Positions 33,314 to 41,968 of a stretch of DNA of 64,000 nt are shown in pieces. How positions within the stretch are numbered: the first letter of the stretch is position 1; every line of letters begins with the position of its first letter. The position numbers were made by a program, and so were the translations under genes. The stretch is taken from the NCBI GenBank assembly GCA_009768935.1, contig WESA01000002.1, positions 109,278-173,277 of the forward strand, written 5' to 3'. A model generated the notes under the pieces. The model ran no database searches. It was not told where the DNA came from and saw nothing but the letters and a program-made list of their open reading frames with translations. The DNA comes from Rectinema subterraneum. Its GTDB lineage: Bacteria > Spirochaetota > Spirochaetia > Treponematales > Rectinemataceae.

Positions 33314-35844
33314 TGGGGAAAAAGCAGACAGCCATTGTCGACGCAGTCCAACGATTTACAACGCAAGCCCAGCAAGAATTGAAGAATGCCATCTCCGACA
33401 TGGAAGGAAGGGAAGTCTTTGCAATTGGCGCATTGGATTCCAGAGGCCTTATAAAAAAGCTCGAAATTCTTGCGCGCGGATCCGAAGGCGCAGTCCCTGC
33501 CCCATTTCGGGATCGAGACAGCGCACAGGTTCTCATTCACAATCATCCCTCCGGAGAACTTTTTCCTTCGGATGCCGATGTCTTGGTAGCGGCGGAAGCT
33601 GCTGCGGATGGCCTCGGGAGCTATATCGTCGATAATGCAGTTGCAAAAGTCCTTGTCGTCGCGGAGCCTGTGCGCGCAAAGCTGATTCGCCCTCTCAATC
33701 CGGACGAAATTGCTGCGGTACTCGACGATGGTGGCAAGCTTTCGCTCAAAATGCCCGAATTCGAGCCAAGAACTTCGCAAGTTGACATGGCGCGCGATGT
33801 CGCTGCCCTCATATCGGATGGAGGCATTCTGATTGCGGAAGCAGGCACGGGGGTCGGCAAATCGTTCGCGTATCTCATTCCTTCGCTTGCCTGGGCAATC
33901 GGCAACAATGAACGCGTCGTCGTTTCCACCGCGACAATAAACCTCCAGCAACAGATATTCAAAAAGGATTTCCCTGTCGTGAGTTCGCTTTTCAAAAAAC
34001 CAGCCAAAGCGGCGGTGGTGAAAGGCCGGGGAAATTACTTGTGCAAGCGAAGATTGTACGAAGCAATCGAAGAAGACGCGCTCTTTTCGGATACCTCGAT
34101 AAAGCTGAGGCAGATACTCGAATGGGACAACAATGGCGGAAGTGGCGACAAATCCGATCTCTCGCTGCCGGATGATGACCCGATATGGAATCGCGTGTGT
34201 TCCGAAAGCGATTATTGCCTCTCTTCGCGCTGCCCATATCATGAAAAATGCCATGTAGTTCGGGTTCGGCTCGAAGCAGCCAGCGCACAGCTCATCATTG
34301 TGAATCATCATGTACTCCTCGCCGATCTTGAAGCCAAGCGGACACGCGAAGGTGTGCTGAACACTATTCTTCCTTCGTACAAGGCGCTGGTGCTCGATGA
34401 GGCTCATGCAATCGAATCGAGTGCGACAAGCCTGTTCTCCGAATCGTTTTCGAAGCGATCCATCCAGCGGCTTCTTGGAAGGCTCGTGCGCAAAAAAAAG
34501 CGGACGCAAACAGGCATCTTGCCCTCGCTCCGCCGATTGCCTGATATACCTGCTGCTTTGCTCGATACAGCGAGCAAGCAAGCCGATGCAGCAGCTGCAG
34601 CTGCAGATGCATTCAATGCTTCGGCGCTCGCTTCATACCCGGAAAAAGAATCGAGTCTCCTTATAAAGAATCTGGAGAGTTTCAGCCGCTCCGCCTTTCT
34701 TTCGGCGCTTCAGAGCCTCGAGCGGGATCTTGCAATGCTTGTCACTCGCCTTGGAGAAATCCTTGAGGCAATGCCGCCTGAATTCGAAGATGAGGAGAGT
34801 GTTGTCGAACTCAAGCTGACTAGTCGTTCGATCGAAGAAGCTGCTGCCCTTGTGCCTCGATTCAAAAACCCGGATGCGGAGCCCCAGACAATCTTCTGGA
34901 TGCAGATCGACAGAAAAAATCCGAGAGAAGCGGTAGTCATCTGCACCGCAACGCCGCTCGAAGTTGCCCCGCTTCTTGCCGAGCGGCTTTTCAGCAAGGT
35001 ACGCACCTGCATTTGCACAAGCGCAACGCTCACAATCAACAACTCATTCGATTGGTGGCGAAATCGGGTTGGCTTGCCGACGAAAAAGGACGGCGAGACG
35101 AGCAAAGCCATGAGCACGATGGGGGCAACGGCGGGGACAACAGAAGGAGCAATTGACGCACCCATTCGCAACAGGCAGTATCCTTCGCCCTTCCCATACC
35201 GGCGCAATGCCTTGCTCGCGATCGACACCAGCGCACCCCCTCCCGACGGAACCCAGTTCCAGGCATACCTCAATACAGCCGTAGCCCGGCTTTTGCATGC
35301 GTCTCGCGGTCGGGCTTTGGTGCTGTTCACAAGCCACAAAGCCCTTCGGGATACCTATGATTATGTCGCTCCCCTCTTAGAGAAAGAAGGAATCCTTGCT
35401 CTTCGCCAGGGGCAAAAAGATCGCTATTCTCTCTTACATACCTTTATCAACGACATTTCGAGCGTGCTGTTTGCGACTGAATCATTCTGGGAGGGAGTCG
35501 ATGCGCCAGGCGAAACGCTCTCGCTTGTTATCATAACAAAATTGCCGTTCCGCGTGCCGACCGACCCTATCCAGGCCTCAAGAGCAGCAGCAATCGACGC
35601 ACGCGGCGGGAATTCTTTTGCGGAAATGAGCATCCCCGAAGCGGTGATCCTGTTCAAGCAAGGATTTGGCAGGCTTATCCGCCACTCGAACGACCGGGGC
35701 GTCGTCGCGGTGCTCGATGTCAGAATTGCAAAAAAGGCGTACGGAAATCTCTTCATTTCAAGTCTGCCCGAATGCAAGCTCGAAACTGGCCCGCTCGACC
35801 AACTCTGCACTAGTGTGGCAAAATTCCTCGATTCGGAAGGATAA
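33313..35844 (+). CDS. DinG/XPD-type helicase with an N-terminal JAMM (RadC-like) domain
   Basis: This is an 843-residue protein. Residues ~25-130 form a JAB/MPN domain with an intact JAMM motif HNHPSGELFPSDAD (His76, His78, Ser86, Asp89; Glu34 probably completes it), as in RadC. From ~155 it is a DinG/Rad3 superfamily 2 helicase: GTGVGKS at 178-184 (Walker A), LDEAH at 361-365 (Walker B), and cysteines 244, 296, 302, 307 and 313 that could hold the XPD-type [4Fe-4S] cluster. C-terminal motifs include LFTSHKALRDT, FWEGVDAPG and QGFGRLIRHSNDRG. It probably unwinds 5'-tailed DNA or R-loops in repair. The JAMM domain may be a protease or only a binding module. It is leaderless by prediction and 5 bases upstream of manA. 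Confidence 0.9.
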   Translation: MGKKQTAIVDAVQRFTTQAQQELKNAISDMEGREVFAIGALDSRGLIKKLEILARGSEGAVPAPFRDRDSAQVLIHNHPSGELFPSDADVLVAAEAAADGLGSYIVDNAVAKVLVVAEPVRAKLIRPLNPDEIAAVLDDGGKLSLKMPEFEPRTSQVDMARDVAALISDGGILIAEAGTGVGKSFAYLIPSLAWAIGNNERVVVSTATINLQQQIFKKDFPVVSSLFKKPAKAAVVKGRGNYLCKRRLYEAIEEDALFSDTSIKLRQILEWDNNGGSGDKSDLSLPDDDPIWNRVCSESDYCLSSRCPYHEKCHVVRVRLEAASAQLIIVNHHVLLADLEAKRTREGVLNTILPSYKALVLDEAHAIESSATSLFSESFSKRSIQRLLGRLVRKKKRTQTGILPSLRRLPDIPAALLDTASKQADAAAAAADAFNASALASYPEKESSLLIKNLESFSRSAFLSALQSLERDLAMLVTRLGEILEAMPPEFEDEESVVELKLTSRSIEEAAALVPRFKNPDAEPQTIFWMQIDRKNPREAVVICTATPLEVAPLLAERLFSKVRTCICTSATLTINNSFDWWRNRVGLPTKKDGETSKAMSTMGATAGTTEGAIDAPIRNRQYPSPFPYRRNALLAIDTSAPPPDGTQFQAYLNTAVARLLHASRGRALVLFTSHKALRDTYDYVAPLLEKEGILALRQGQKDRYSLLHTFINDISSVLFATESFWEGVDAPGETLSLVIITKLPFRVPTDPIQASRAAAIDARGGNSFAEMSIPEAVILFKQGFGRLIRHSNDRGVVAVLDVRIAKKAYGNLFISSLPECKLETGPLDQLCTSVAKFLDSEG

Positions 35845-35849
35845 AAGGC

Positions 35850-37583
35850 ATGACTGATATGGAAGCCACCCTGCCCTGCGCGGCATTTCTCGAAAATCCG
35901 GTTCAGCAGTATGCCTGGGGGCGCACAGAAGGCATTGCTCCATTTATCGAGATTCCCCCTTTGAACGGGCTTCCGGCAGGCGAAGTCTGGATGGGAAGCC
36001 ATCACAGAGCCCCATCGAAGGCGATCTTTGACAAAGGTGCTGTTCCGCTTGATGAGCTTGTCCGCGCTGCTCCCGAGCATTGGCTGGGGTCGAAAGCAGC
36101 GCGCCACTATGGGGATTTGCCATTTCTTTTCAAAGTGCTTGCCGCTGGGGCGCCGCTTTCGCTCCAGCTTCATCCTGATGCCAAGGCCGCCAAGCAGGGT
36201 TTTGCAAAGGAAGAAGCGGCTGGCATTCCGCTCCTTGCTCCCGACCGCTCGTTCAAGGACCCGAATCACAAACCGGAGCTCGCTGTGGCCCTCACTCCGT
36301 TCAAGGCACTTGCAGGATTTCGTCCGCTTGAGCACATTGCACAGTTTCTCGGTCCTGAGCTGTGTCGGGCGCTTTCGTGGAACAGCATTGCGCGTACAGA
36401 AGATCTTCGCCTTTTCATGCGCCGCTTGTTCGAGGCTCGGGGAGCCGGATTTATGCCGCTCGAAAACATGCTTGAAAGCCGGGCACAGACGCTGGCTGCA
36501 TCGACCGCTTCAGAAGAAAGAGAAGCAGGCCTGCTCGCTCTCGATCTCAAGGCTCGCTATCCCGGAGATCCAGGCCAGTTTGCCCCATTTATTTTCAACA
36601 TCCTGAGCCTTGAGCCGGGAGAGGGGCTTTTTGTGCCTGCAGGCGTCATTCATGCCTATCTGACAGGGAGCATTCTTGAAATAATGGCATGCTCCGACAA
36701 TGTAATAAGAGCTGGACTTACCATCAAGCATATCGATATCGAGCTTCTTTGCGATATTCTCGATCCTGATGCAAAGCCGCTTGTTGTTGAGCCATATATC
36801 ACGCACGCTGAAGGTGTCGAACATGCAGTCTGGAACACCCCTGCAGATGAATTCCGCCTTGAGCGGCTTGATCTGGACAGCAGTGCGAATTTTGCCTATG
36901 CACCGGAAGGGCCGGAAATCCTGCTTTGCACGCAAGGAAAGGCGCATATCCAGGCAGGCAGCGCATTTGACCTGAAGGCTCGGTCTTCGCTGTTTGTGGC
37001 CGGTTCCTGCGAGCAGGTGGCTGTAAAGGGCCCTGCAACCGTATGGCGCGCAATCGGACCTGCTCCGAAAGCCGCAGACGCTGCCGGCAATTCACTCACC
37101 ATCTGGGTCGACGGCGATTCTCTGCCAAGGGACCTGCGTCCCCTGCTCGTCAAGCGGGTGCTCAGCCCCAGAAAATATGGCGAAGTACTGGTCAATGTGC
37201 ATTTTGTTGCTGCCAGGGCACTATCCGGCGTACCCGCGCATTGTATGACTCTGGTCGAACCAGGCGAAGGAGCAGCCGACCGCTGCATCGAATCTCTTGC
37301 GCAACCAGGAGATATTGTCATCACACGCGACATCCCCTTTGCCGAGCGGCTTCTTGCAAAGAACATACATGTCATCAACGACCGCGGAAATGTTTTTACC
37401 AGAGATAGCATTGCGGAGCGCCGTTCCATTCGAGATGTAATGGCAGAACTGCGTGCTGTTGGCATCGCTCAGTCGAGCCCAAAAGGCTCACAGCGAACCT
37501 CTGCTGAAACCAAGCGCTTTGCTGATGCGCTCGAGCGCACAATTGTCAAGGCGGCAAGACTGAAAAAAGCGGCCGCCAGATAA
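35850..37583 (+). CDS. manA: Mannose-6-phosphate isomerase fused to a YaiI/YqxD (DUF188) domain
   Basis: This is a 577-residue two-part protein. Residues 1-~405 are a type I phosphomannose isomerase: NPVQQYAWGR, zinc ligands Gln106/His108 (QLHPD), Glu143 (HKPELAVAL) and His268 (PAGVIHAY). It interconverts mannose-6-P and fructose-6-P. From residue 416 (nucleotide 37095) the sequence matches the UPF0178/YaiI family: LTIWVDGDSLP, PGDIVITRDIPFAERLL, VINDRGNVFT and RRSIRDVMAELRAVG. That family is normally a separate protein of about 150 residues with a PIN/NYN-like nuclease fold. The reading frame runs through without a break. The fusion is unusual and has no obvious metabolic reason. AAAGG precedes the start, 5 bases after the helicase stop. 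Confidence 0.88.
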   Translation: MTDMEATLPCAAFLENPVQQYAWGRTEGIAPFIEIPPLNGLPAGEVWMGSHHRAPSKAIFDKGAVPLDELVRAAPEHWLGSKAARHYGDLPFLFKVLAAGAPLSLQLHPDAKAAKQGFAKEEAAGIPLLAPDRSFKDPNHKPELAVALTPFKALAGFRPLEHIAQFLGPELCRALSWNSIARTEDLRLFMRRLFEARGAGFMPLENMLESRAQTLAASTASEEREAGLLALDLKARYPGDPGQFAPFIFNILSLEPGEGLFVPAGVIHAYLTGSILEIMACSDNVIRAGLTIKHIDIELLCDILDPDAKPLVVEPYITHAEGVEHAVWNTPADEFRLERLDLDSSANFAYAPEGPEILLCTQGKAHIQAGSAFDLKARSSLFVAGSCEQVAVKGPATVWRAIGPAPKAADAAGNSLTIWVDGDSLPRDLRPLLVKRVLSPRKYGEVLVNVHFVAARALSGVPAHCMTLVEPGEGAADRCIESLAQPGDIVITRDIPFAERLLAKNIHVINDRGNVFTRDSIAERRSIRDVMAELRAVGIAQSSPKGSQRTSAETKRFADALERTIVKAARLKKAAAR

Positions 37584-37609
37584 AGTGCTAGCTGTGGCTC
37601 ATCGTAAGC

Positions 37610-38557
37610 CTAAGGCGTATCGCCGGCTGGCGCTTCTGGCGCTACTATCTCTGCCGGCTCTGATGGCGCTGCTGGTTCTGCTGGCACTGCTGTCTCTGAC
37701 GGCGGACCTGCGCTCTCCACTTCCGCACTGACATCTGCCGACGGTTCTATATCTGCCGATGGCTCTATGCCTGCCGGCGGAGGGGCCTCCGCTTCGGACT
37801 TTGTTTCGGCGATAGGCGACACATATTTCTGCACCAGATATGCATACCGCTCTCGAAGAATGAGCGAGCGGTACAAAGTATCAGGAGTGTATTTGATGGG
37901 CGAAGAAAGCAGCGCAATCAGCCGAGCCGCCTGATCAGCGCTGATATTCCGGACGCTCGTCCCATAGTACACTCGCGCCGCCCTTTCGATGCCGAAAATT
38001 CCCTTGCCCCATTCAGCATAGCCCAAATACAGTTCCAGAATGCGATTTTTGGAAAGAATGAACTCCAGTTCAAGCGCGGCAATCACTTCAAGATATTTTC
38101 GGACATAGCTTTTATCGGGCACAAGAAACAGCGTGCGCGCAACCTGCATGGTGATGGTGCTCCCGCCGTACATCGGCTTTCCGATTTTTTCGTTCAATGC
38201 TTTTGCGCGCTTGAACGCCTCCATGTCGATGCCATGATGCTCGTAGAATTTGCCGTCCTCCACTGAAACCAGCATACGGCGCACAGACAGCGGAATATTC
38301 GCAAGCGGCAAGGGAATCGGCTTCTGCACCTTCCAATGGCTGATGATTGATCGATATATCATGAGCACTGTTGTCGGCGGATTCGCAAATTTGTAAACCA
38401 AAATCAAGGCGCTTGTGATTCCGATATATGCAAGATGTGCAATGAGCACCGCAAGAACAACAACGCGCACAATGCGCACACCAAGGCTTCGCGGTTTGCG
38501 GTTTTTTCCCCTGGCTCGCTCTTTGTGCGGGCGCTCTCCTTGCGGGCGATCACTCAT
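37610..38557 (-). CDS. mtgA: Monofunctional peptidoglycan glycosyltransferase (GT51)
   Basis: This is a 315-residue protein. A basic N-terminus and one membrane helix (about 28-55) anchor it, then the GT51 domain: MLVSVEDGKFYEHHGID (catalytic Glu), GGSTITMQVARTLFLV, and KNRILELYLGYAEWGKGIFG. It polymerises lipid II into glycan strands and has no transpeptidase domain. The last 60 residues are Pro/Ala/Glu-rich (EAPPPAGIEPSAD, AVPAEPAAPSEPAE) and probably disordered in the periplasm, not usual for MtgA. It faces manA tail to tail with a 26-base gap and no terminator. A TATAAT hexamer 11 bases before the ATG suggests a very short leader. Confidence 0.92.
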   Translation of the reverse strand: MSDRPQGERPHKERARGKNRKPRSLGVRIVRVVVLAVLIAHLAYIGITSALILVYKFANPPTTVLMIYRSIISHWKVQKPIPLPLANIPLSVRRMLVSVEDGKFYEHHGIDMEAFKRAKALNEKIGKPMYGGSTITMQVARTLFLVPDKSYVRKYLEVIAALELEFILSKNRILELYLGYAEWGKGIFGIERAARVYYGTSVRNISADQAARLIALLSSPIKYTPDTLYRSLILRERYAYLVQKYVSPIAETKSEAEAPPPAGIEPSADIEPSADVSAEVESAGPPSETAVPAEPAAPSEPAEIVAPEAPAGDTP

Positions 38558-38600
38558 ACTATTTCAGCATTATATTGGGGAGAAAGCACTATAACCAGTG

Positions 38601-39890
38601 CTAGACACCCGGCGTACTTTGAGACGAATTCTTTGTTTGTCCACCATAATGGCTTGCTGCAAAAGGAAAAAGAAAACTCGATACCGCGAGAACACCAGCA
38701 GCAATGAACCATGCGACACGTATTCCTGACGATTTGACAACAAGGCCAAAGGCTACCGATCCAACCAGGCCGCCAAGCTGGACAGCCAGGGAGACAGCTG
38801 ACAGCATGGATGCCCGTTTGTCCGATGGCAGAGCTCTATTGAGTACCGTTGCCTCCGGTGGCGAAGCCATGCCGTTCCAGAAAAACATCGACAAGTACAG
38901 TGCAGCAAAGCCTCCAGCACTCGTCTGCAGAGCCAGCGCAACCATCAACAAGCGCAAAATGAGAAGAAGCAGCCCGGGATTTTTTTTAGTCTTCTCAAGA
39001 AGCGGGGTCGCTGCGAGGCTACCTATAAGGGCTGTGAGAAAATAGCCTGCTGACAAAAAGCCATTCAATCGATCCGAACCAGCTGAGCCAACGATGCTGG
39101 CTACCTGCGGCTGCCAATACGTTTCAATTGCTGAAAATGCAATGCCCCAGGCAGCGCCTGCTCCGAGAAATGCAAGCAGAGCTGGACTGAAACGGATAAA
39201 TGAAAGCGATTCTGCCATGAATCGTCTAAGCGTTGCCTGTTTTTGTGGGTCCGGCTTTTCTTCCGCAACTGAAAAAACAACCAACATTGTGAGAAGAAAC
39301 AAAAAAGCAAGCATGACAAGCAAGTTCCCTTGGTAGCGATTGCTGTTCAATGCGATAGCAGTCCATAGGCCAGGGATGTATCCTCCAGCTATGCATCCGA
39401 GTGCGAGCCCCGCAGTATCTGCCGCGCTTACGAAGGACATAAGCCTGTGCAATGTAGAGTCGCCATTCGCTTCGATATAGCGGTCGATCATCAAAGCCTC
39501 GAGCGATCCGGAGGAAAGCGCTCTCGATACGCCATACAGCGCAAACGCCAAACTGACCATCGCGAATCCAGACGCAAATAAAAGCGCAGCGCAAGAAGCG
39601 GCCATGAATGCGAGTGAAGCGAGATATGTCCGCTTGCGCCCGATCCGATCGGCAATCACACCTGTAGGCAATTCAAGCGCGACGACTATCCCTGCGGTGA
39701 TAGCCGCCGCGAATCCAAGCTCAGGCAGGGTAAGGCCCTTGGACATGCGCAGAAGATTGGATACTGGAATGAGAATTCCGAGAATTCCCCACTGCAGGAA
39801 TCGAGTTATCACTGCTAGAAGAATTATACTGTAATGTTTGCCTGAAACCGACATGCCGGATTTTGCGGATCGCTGATGTTGGTCACTCAT
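38601..39890 (-). CDS. Major facilitator superfamily transporter
   Basis: This is a 429-residue protein with 12 predicted helices. The MFS loop motif after helix 2 is GVIADRIGRKRTYLASL (G-x3-D-R-x-G-R-K/R). The second half keeps a weaker copy. Drug or sugar efflux are both possible; nothing in the sequence or neighbours decides. There is no ribosome site. Instead the ATG overlaps the stop (TAATG) of an 11-codon open frame that begins at 39925, so translation may depend on coupling. It lies downstream of the terminator that follows the hydrolase gene, with TATACT at 39934-39939 as a likely -10. Confidence 0.85.
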   Translation of the reverse strand: MSDQHQRSAKSGMSVSGKHYSIILLAVITRFLQWGILGILIPVSNLLRMSKGLTLPELGFAAAITAGIVVALELPTGVIADRIGRKRTYLASLAFMAASCAALLFASGFAMVSLAFALYGVSRALSSGSLEALMIDRYIEANGDSTLHRLMSFVSAADTAGLALGCIAGGYIPGLWTAIALNSNRYQGNLLVMLAFLFLLTMLVVFSVAEEKPDPQKQATLRRFMAESLSFIRFSPALLAFLGAGAAWGIAFSAIETYWQPQVASIVGSAGSDRLNGFLSAGYFLTALIGSLAATPLLEKTKKNPGLLLLILRLLMVALALQTSAGGFAALYLSMFFWNGMASPPEATVLNRALPSDKRASMLSAVSLAVQLGGLVGSVAFGLVVKSSGIRVAWFIAAGVLAVSSFLFPFAASHYGGQTKNSSQSTPGV

Positions 39891-39925
39891 TAGCGCTCAT
39901 TTTCGAAGGCATTTCGATATCTCAT
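39890..39925 (-). CDS. Possible 11-codon leader peptide upstream of the MFS gene
   Basis: ATG at 39925 opens MRYRNAFENER and stops in TAATG, whose ATG starts the MFS gene. The -10 TATACT (39934-39939) ends eight bases before this ATG, so the leader is about two bases. Short, with no composition hinting at attenuation. Confidence 0.35.
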   Translation of the reverse strand: MRYRNAFENER

Positions 39926-39958
39926 TTCGAAACAGTATAGTGCATAAACCAATAAAAT

Positions 39959-39984
39959 GGCGAGCTCTCCGCAGAGAGCTCGCC
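39959..39984 (-). terminator. Intrinsic terminator after the alpha/beta hydrolase gene
   Basis: GGCGAGCTCTC-CGCA-GAGAGCTCGCC, a perfect 11-bp stem 27 bases past the hydrolase stop. On the minus strand ATTTTATT follows; on the plus strand a CCTTTTTT run follows, so it could act both ways. Confidence 0.85.
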
Positions 39985-40010
39985 TGCTCCTTTTTTCTAT
40001 ATTTAATTAT

Positions 40011-41753
40011 TTATCTTACGAGGAAATGGGTAGCCTGGCCCGCGGCAATGTACCAGGAAATGAAGAGGGCGTTGATCAGCGCTCCAGCATAGATTCGCCC
40101 CGTTTTTTCGAAGAACCAGGTCGAGAACAGGCTCGTCACGATCATGAGCGGCAGGAACTGAATCGCGATAATTGTGTTGAGGGGCTGTGCCGCGCTGAGC
40201 AGGGTTCCGCCCGCAAACAGTGGAATATACTCCAGGAGCAGGAATACCAGGAACCCGGCCGATGCCGTGCCGATCGCAAACCAGTACCGCGCTGCACCTC
40301 CCTTTCCACCCAGCTTGAGCTGGCTGTTTAGCGCGAGCGAAGCCACCAAATAATAAAGGAAGAAAACTGGTGCATACGCAAGCGCAATCCTTGCCTGAAT
40401 CTGCGAAGGGAATTTCAGCGCCAAGACCCAGAATCTGAAATCGATTTTGAACAGATAATCAGCCACACCGAGCAGAAACACGCCGCATACAATCACTGCA
40501 AATCCGTACAGCAGCGTCCGCCATGCGTCCGACCACGTGAGGCCAATACCATAATCTTCAGCCTTTGCCCCATTCTTGCGGTTCAGTACAAAGTGCCACA
40601 GCAAGAAAAGTACGATGCTGATCACGCCATTCAGAAGAGCCCAGATAGCAAGCTGGCTTGTGATATTCTGCGGCCAGAACGATCCCGCCTTGATCCATTT
40701 CGCTCCCCAACCCATAAAGGTAAAAAAGGTGAGCGCTGGAATCGCAGTCGCGATGAGCGCGCCAATCCACAGGCCCGCACCCTTGGCAGGCTTGCCGGCA
40801 GGCGGCACTTTTGCCACCGGCGCAAATACTGGCACCGAAAGCAGAAGTCCTCCAACACCGAGAATGAACAACACAAAACCGATAAATCCCGCCAGCGTCA
40901 TGAGTTCCTTCCAGAACCAGATCTGGTTCGAAGAAGGGATCGGGTTGCCGCCGGATAGCGTTTTCGCAAACCAGTCGATTGCATAACCGATTGCAGCATT
41001 TGACAGATGGTCGCCCGGATGGGTCGTTACCGGCTGATAAAGCGCACGCGCCGTTCCATCTTCGATGGAACCATAGATTTTGCCCGGCTCGATTGGATCG
41101 GTTGTGCCGAATACCGCTTGCAGCTTGGGACTCTTCGGCGCGTCTTTGCCCCGCGGAACACCCCACATCAAAACAGAGAACTCGTCCATCGTGCTGAACA
41201 CCACTGCCAGATTGCGCGGCCATGTTGTGCTGCCTTCTGCAGCATAGGGCTTACCCGTGGATGAACCTTCGAGCACTACTGACTTGTATGCATCCGGCAT
41301 CGTGGCTGCGGCAGCAAGGATTGTCCAACCTCCCATCGAGTGGCCTTCCATGCCGATATTGTTTTTGTCGACAATATCAAGCGATCGGAGGAAAGCAAGC
41401 CCGTCCGGCCCTCCAAACCCGTTCGCGAACGCAGGCGAATCGGAATATCCATGCCCTGTCTCATCGAGCGCAAGCACAACATATCCGCGGCGAGCGAGCT
41501 CTATCGCAAAGCCTGACTGTGTTTCTCGTGCGTTTATGTAACCGTGCACTGCGAGAATCCCTGGCGCTGGCGTCTTTGCGGTCGCATTTTTCGGTACATA
41601 CAGCAAAGCGCTCATCACTGTGCCATTGCTTCCGACAAAACGCACATCCCGAATCTGAACCTTGCCCCCGGCTGTTTGCACAGAGAAGCCGATAATGCCC
41701 GCCACGAGCACAATCGCCAGACCGAGACATGCCAACCATGTAAATTTCTTCAT
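40011..41753 (-). CDS. Membrane-anchored alpha/beta hydrolase with a multi-helix C-terminal domain
   Basis: This is a 580-residue protein. An N-terminal hydrophobic segment (FTWLACLGLAIVLVAGIIGF) anchors or exports it. Residues ~30-265 are an alpha/beta hydrolase: ILAVHGYINARETQSGFAIE, DETGHGYSDSP, and the nucleophile elbow GMEGHSMGGWT (Ser about 142); a probable catalytic His is in THPGDHLSN. The rest has about eight predicted membrane helices. The hydrolase domain probably faces outside and may cleave an ester; the membrane part may be a lipid or transport module. I know no named family with this exact layout. A near-consensus promoter (TTGACG, 16 bases, TATAAT) and an AAGGAGG site suggest good expression. 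Confidence 0.78.
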   Translation of the reverse strand: MKKFTWLACLGLAIVLVAGIIGFSVQTAGGKVQIRDVRFVGSNGTVMSALLYVPKNATAKTPAPGILAVHGYINARETQSGFAIELARRGYVVLALDETGHGYSDSPAFANGFGGPDGLAFLRSLDIVDKNNIGMEGHSMGGWTILAAAATMPDAYKSVVLEGSSTGKPYAAEGSTTWPRNLAVVFSTMDEFSVLMWGVPRGKDAPKSPKLQAVFGTTDPIEPGKIYGSIEDGTARALYQPVTTHPGDHLSNAAIGYAIDWFAKTLSGGNPIPSSNQIWFWKELMTLAGFIGFVLFILGVGGLLLSVPVFAPVAKVPPAGKPAKGAGLWIGALIATAIPALTFFTFMGWGAKWIKAGSFWPQNITSQLAIWALLNGVISIVLFLLWHFVLNRKNGAKAEDYGIGLTWSDAWRTLLYGFAVIVCGVFLLGVADYLFKIDFRFWVLALKFPSQIQARIALAYAPVFFLYYLVASLALNSQLKLGGKGGAARYWFAIGTASAGFLVFLLLEYIPLFAGGTLLSAAQPLNTIIAIQFLPLMIVTSLFSTWFFEKTGRIYAGALINALFISWYIAAGQATHFLVR

Positions 41754-41789
41754 TGAACTGCAGCCTCCTTATCACTTACGATAAAAATT

Positions 41790-41817
41790 ATTATAAATGA
41801 TAAAAAGCTGCCGTCAA
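41790..41817 (-). promoter_or_regulatory. Promoter of the alpha/beta hydrolase gene
   Basis: Minus strand -35 TTGACG (41812-41817), 16 bases, -10 TATAAT (41790-41795). The leader of about 30 bases includes AAGGAGG and a TTATC/GATAA inverted repeat. Confidence 0.75.
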
Positions 41818-41932
41818 GCTTTTATTACAATATTTGCGTCCGCCTGCCAGTTTTTTGCAAGCAGCATTCAAGTATTCATTTGGAAACTTCAAGCACCTAG
41901 CAATAATTTTCAGCGCGGCATTTTGACATTTA

Positions 41933-41968
41933 TTTACCGAAATCCGCCTTGATGGTATACTGTGAATA
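41933..41968 (+). promoter_or_regulatory. Promoter predicted to give a leaderless iclR-type transcript
   Basis: TTTACC (41933-41938), 17 bases, TGG-TATACT (hexamer 41956-41961), six bases, ATG at 41968. No ribosome site. A GTG at 41962 in the same frame would lie before the transcription start and is rejected as the start. Confidence 0.75.

Noticed and set aside
41962..41967. GTG start two codons before the IclR ATG
   Set aside because: It lies between the -10 box and the predicted transcription start, so it would not be in the mRNA.
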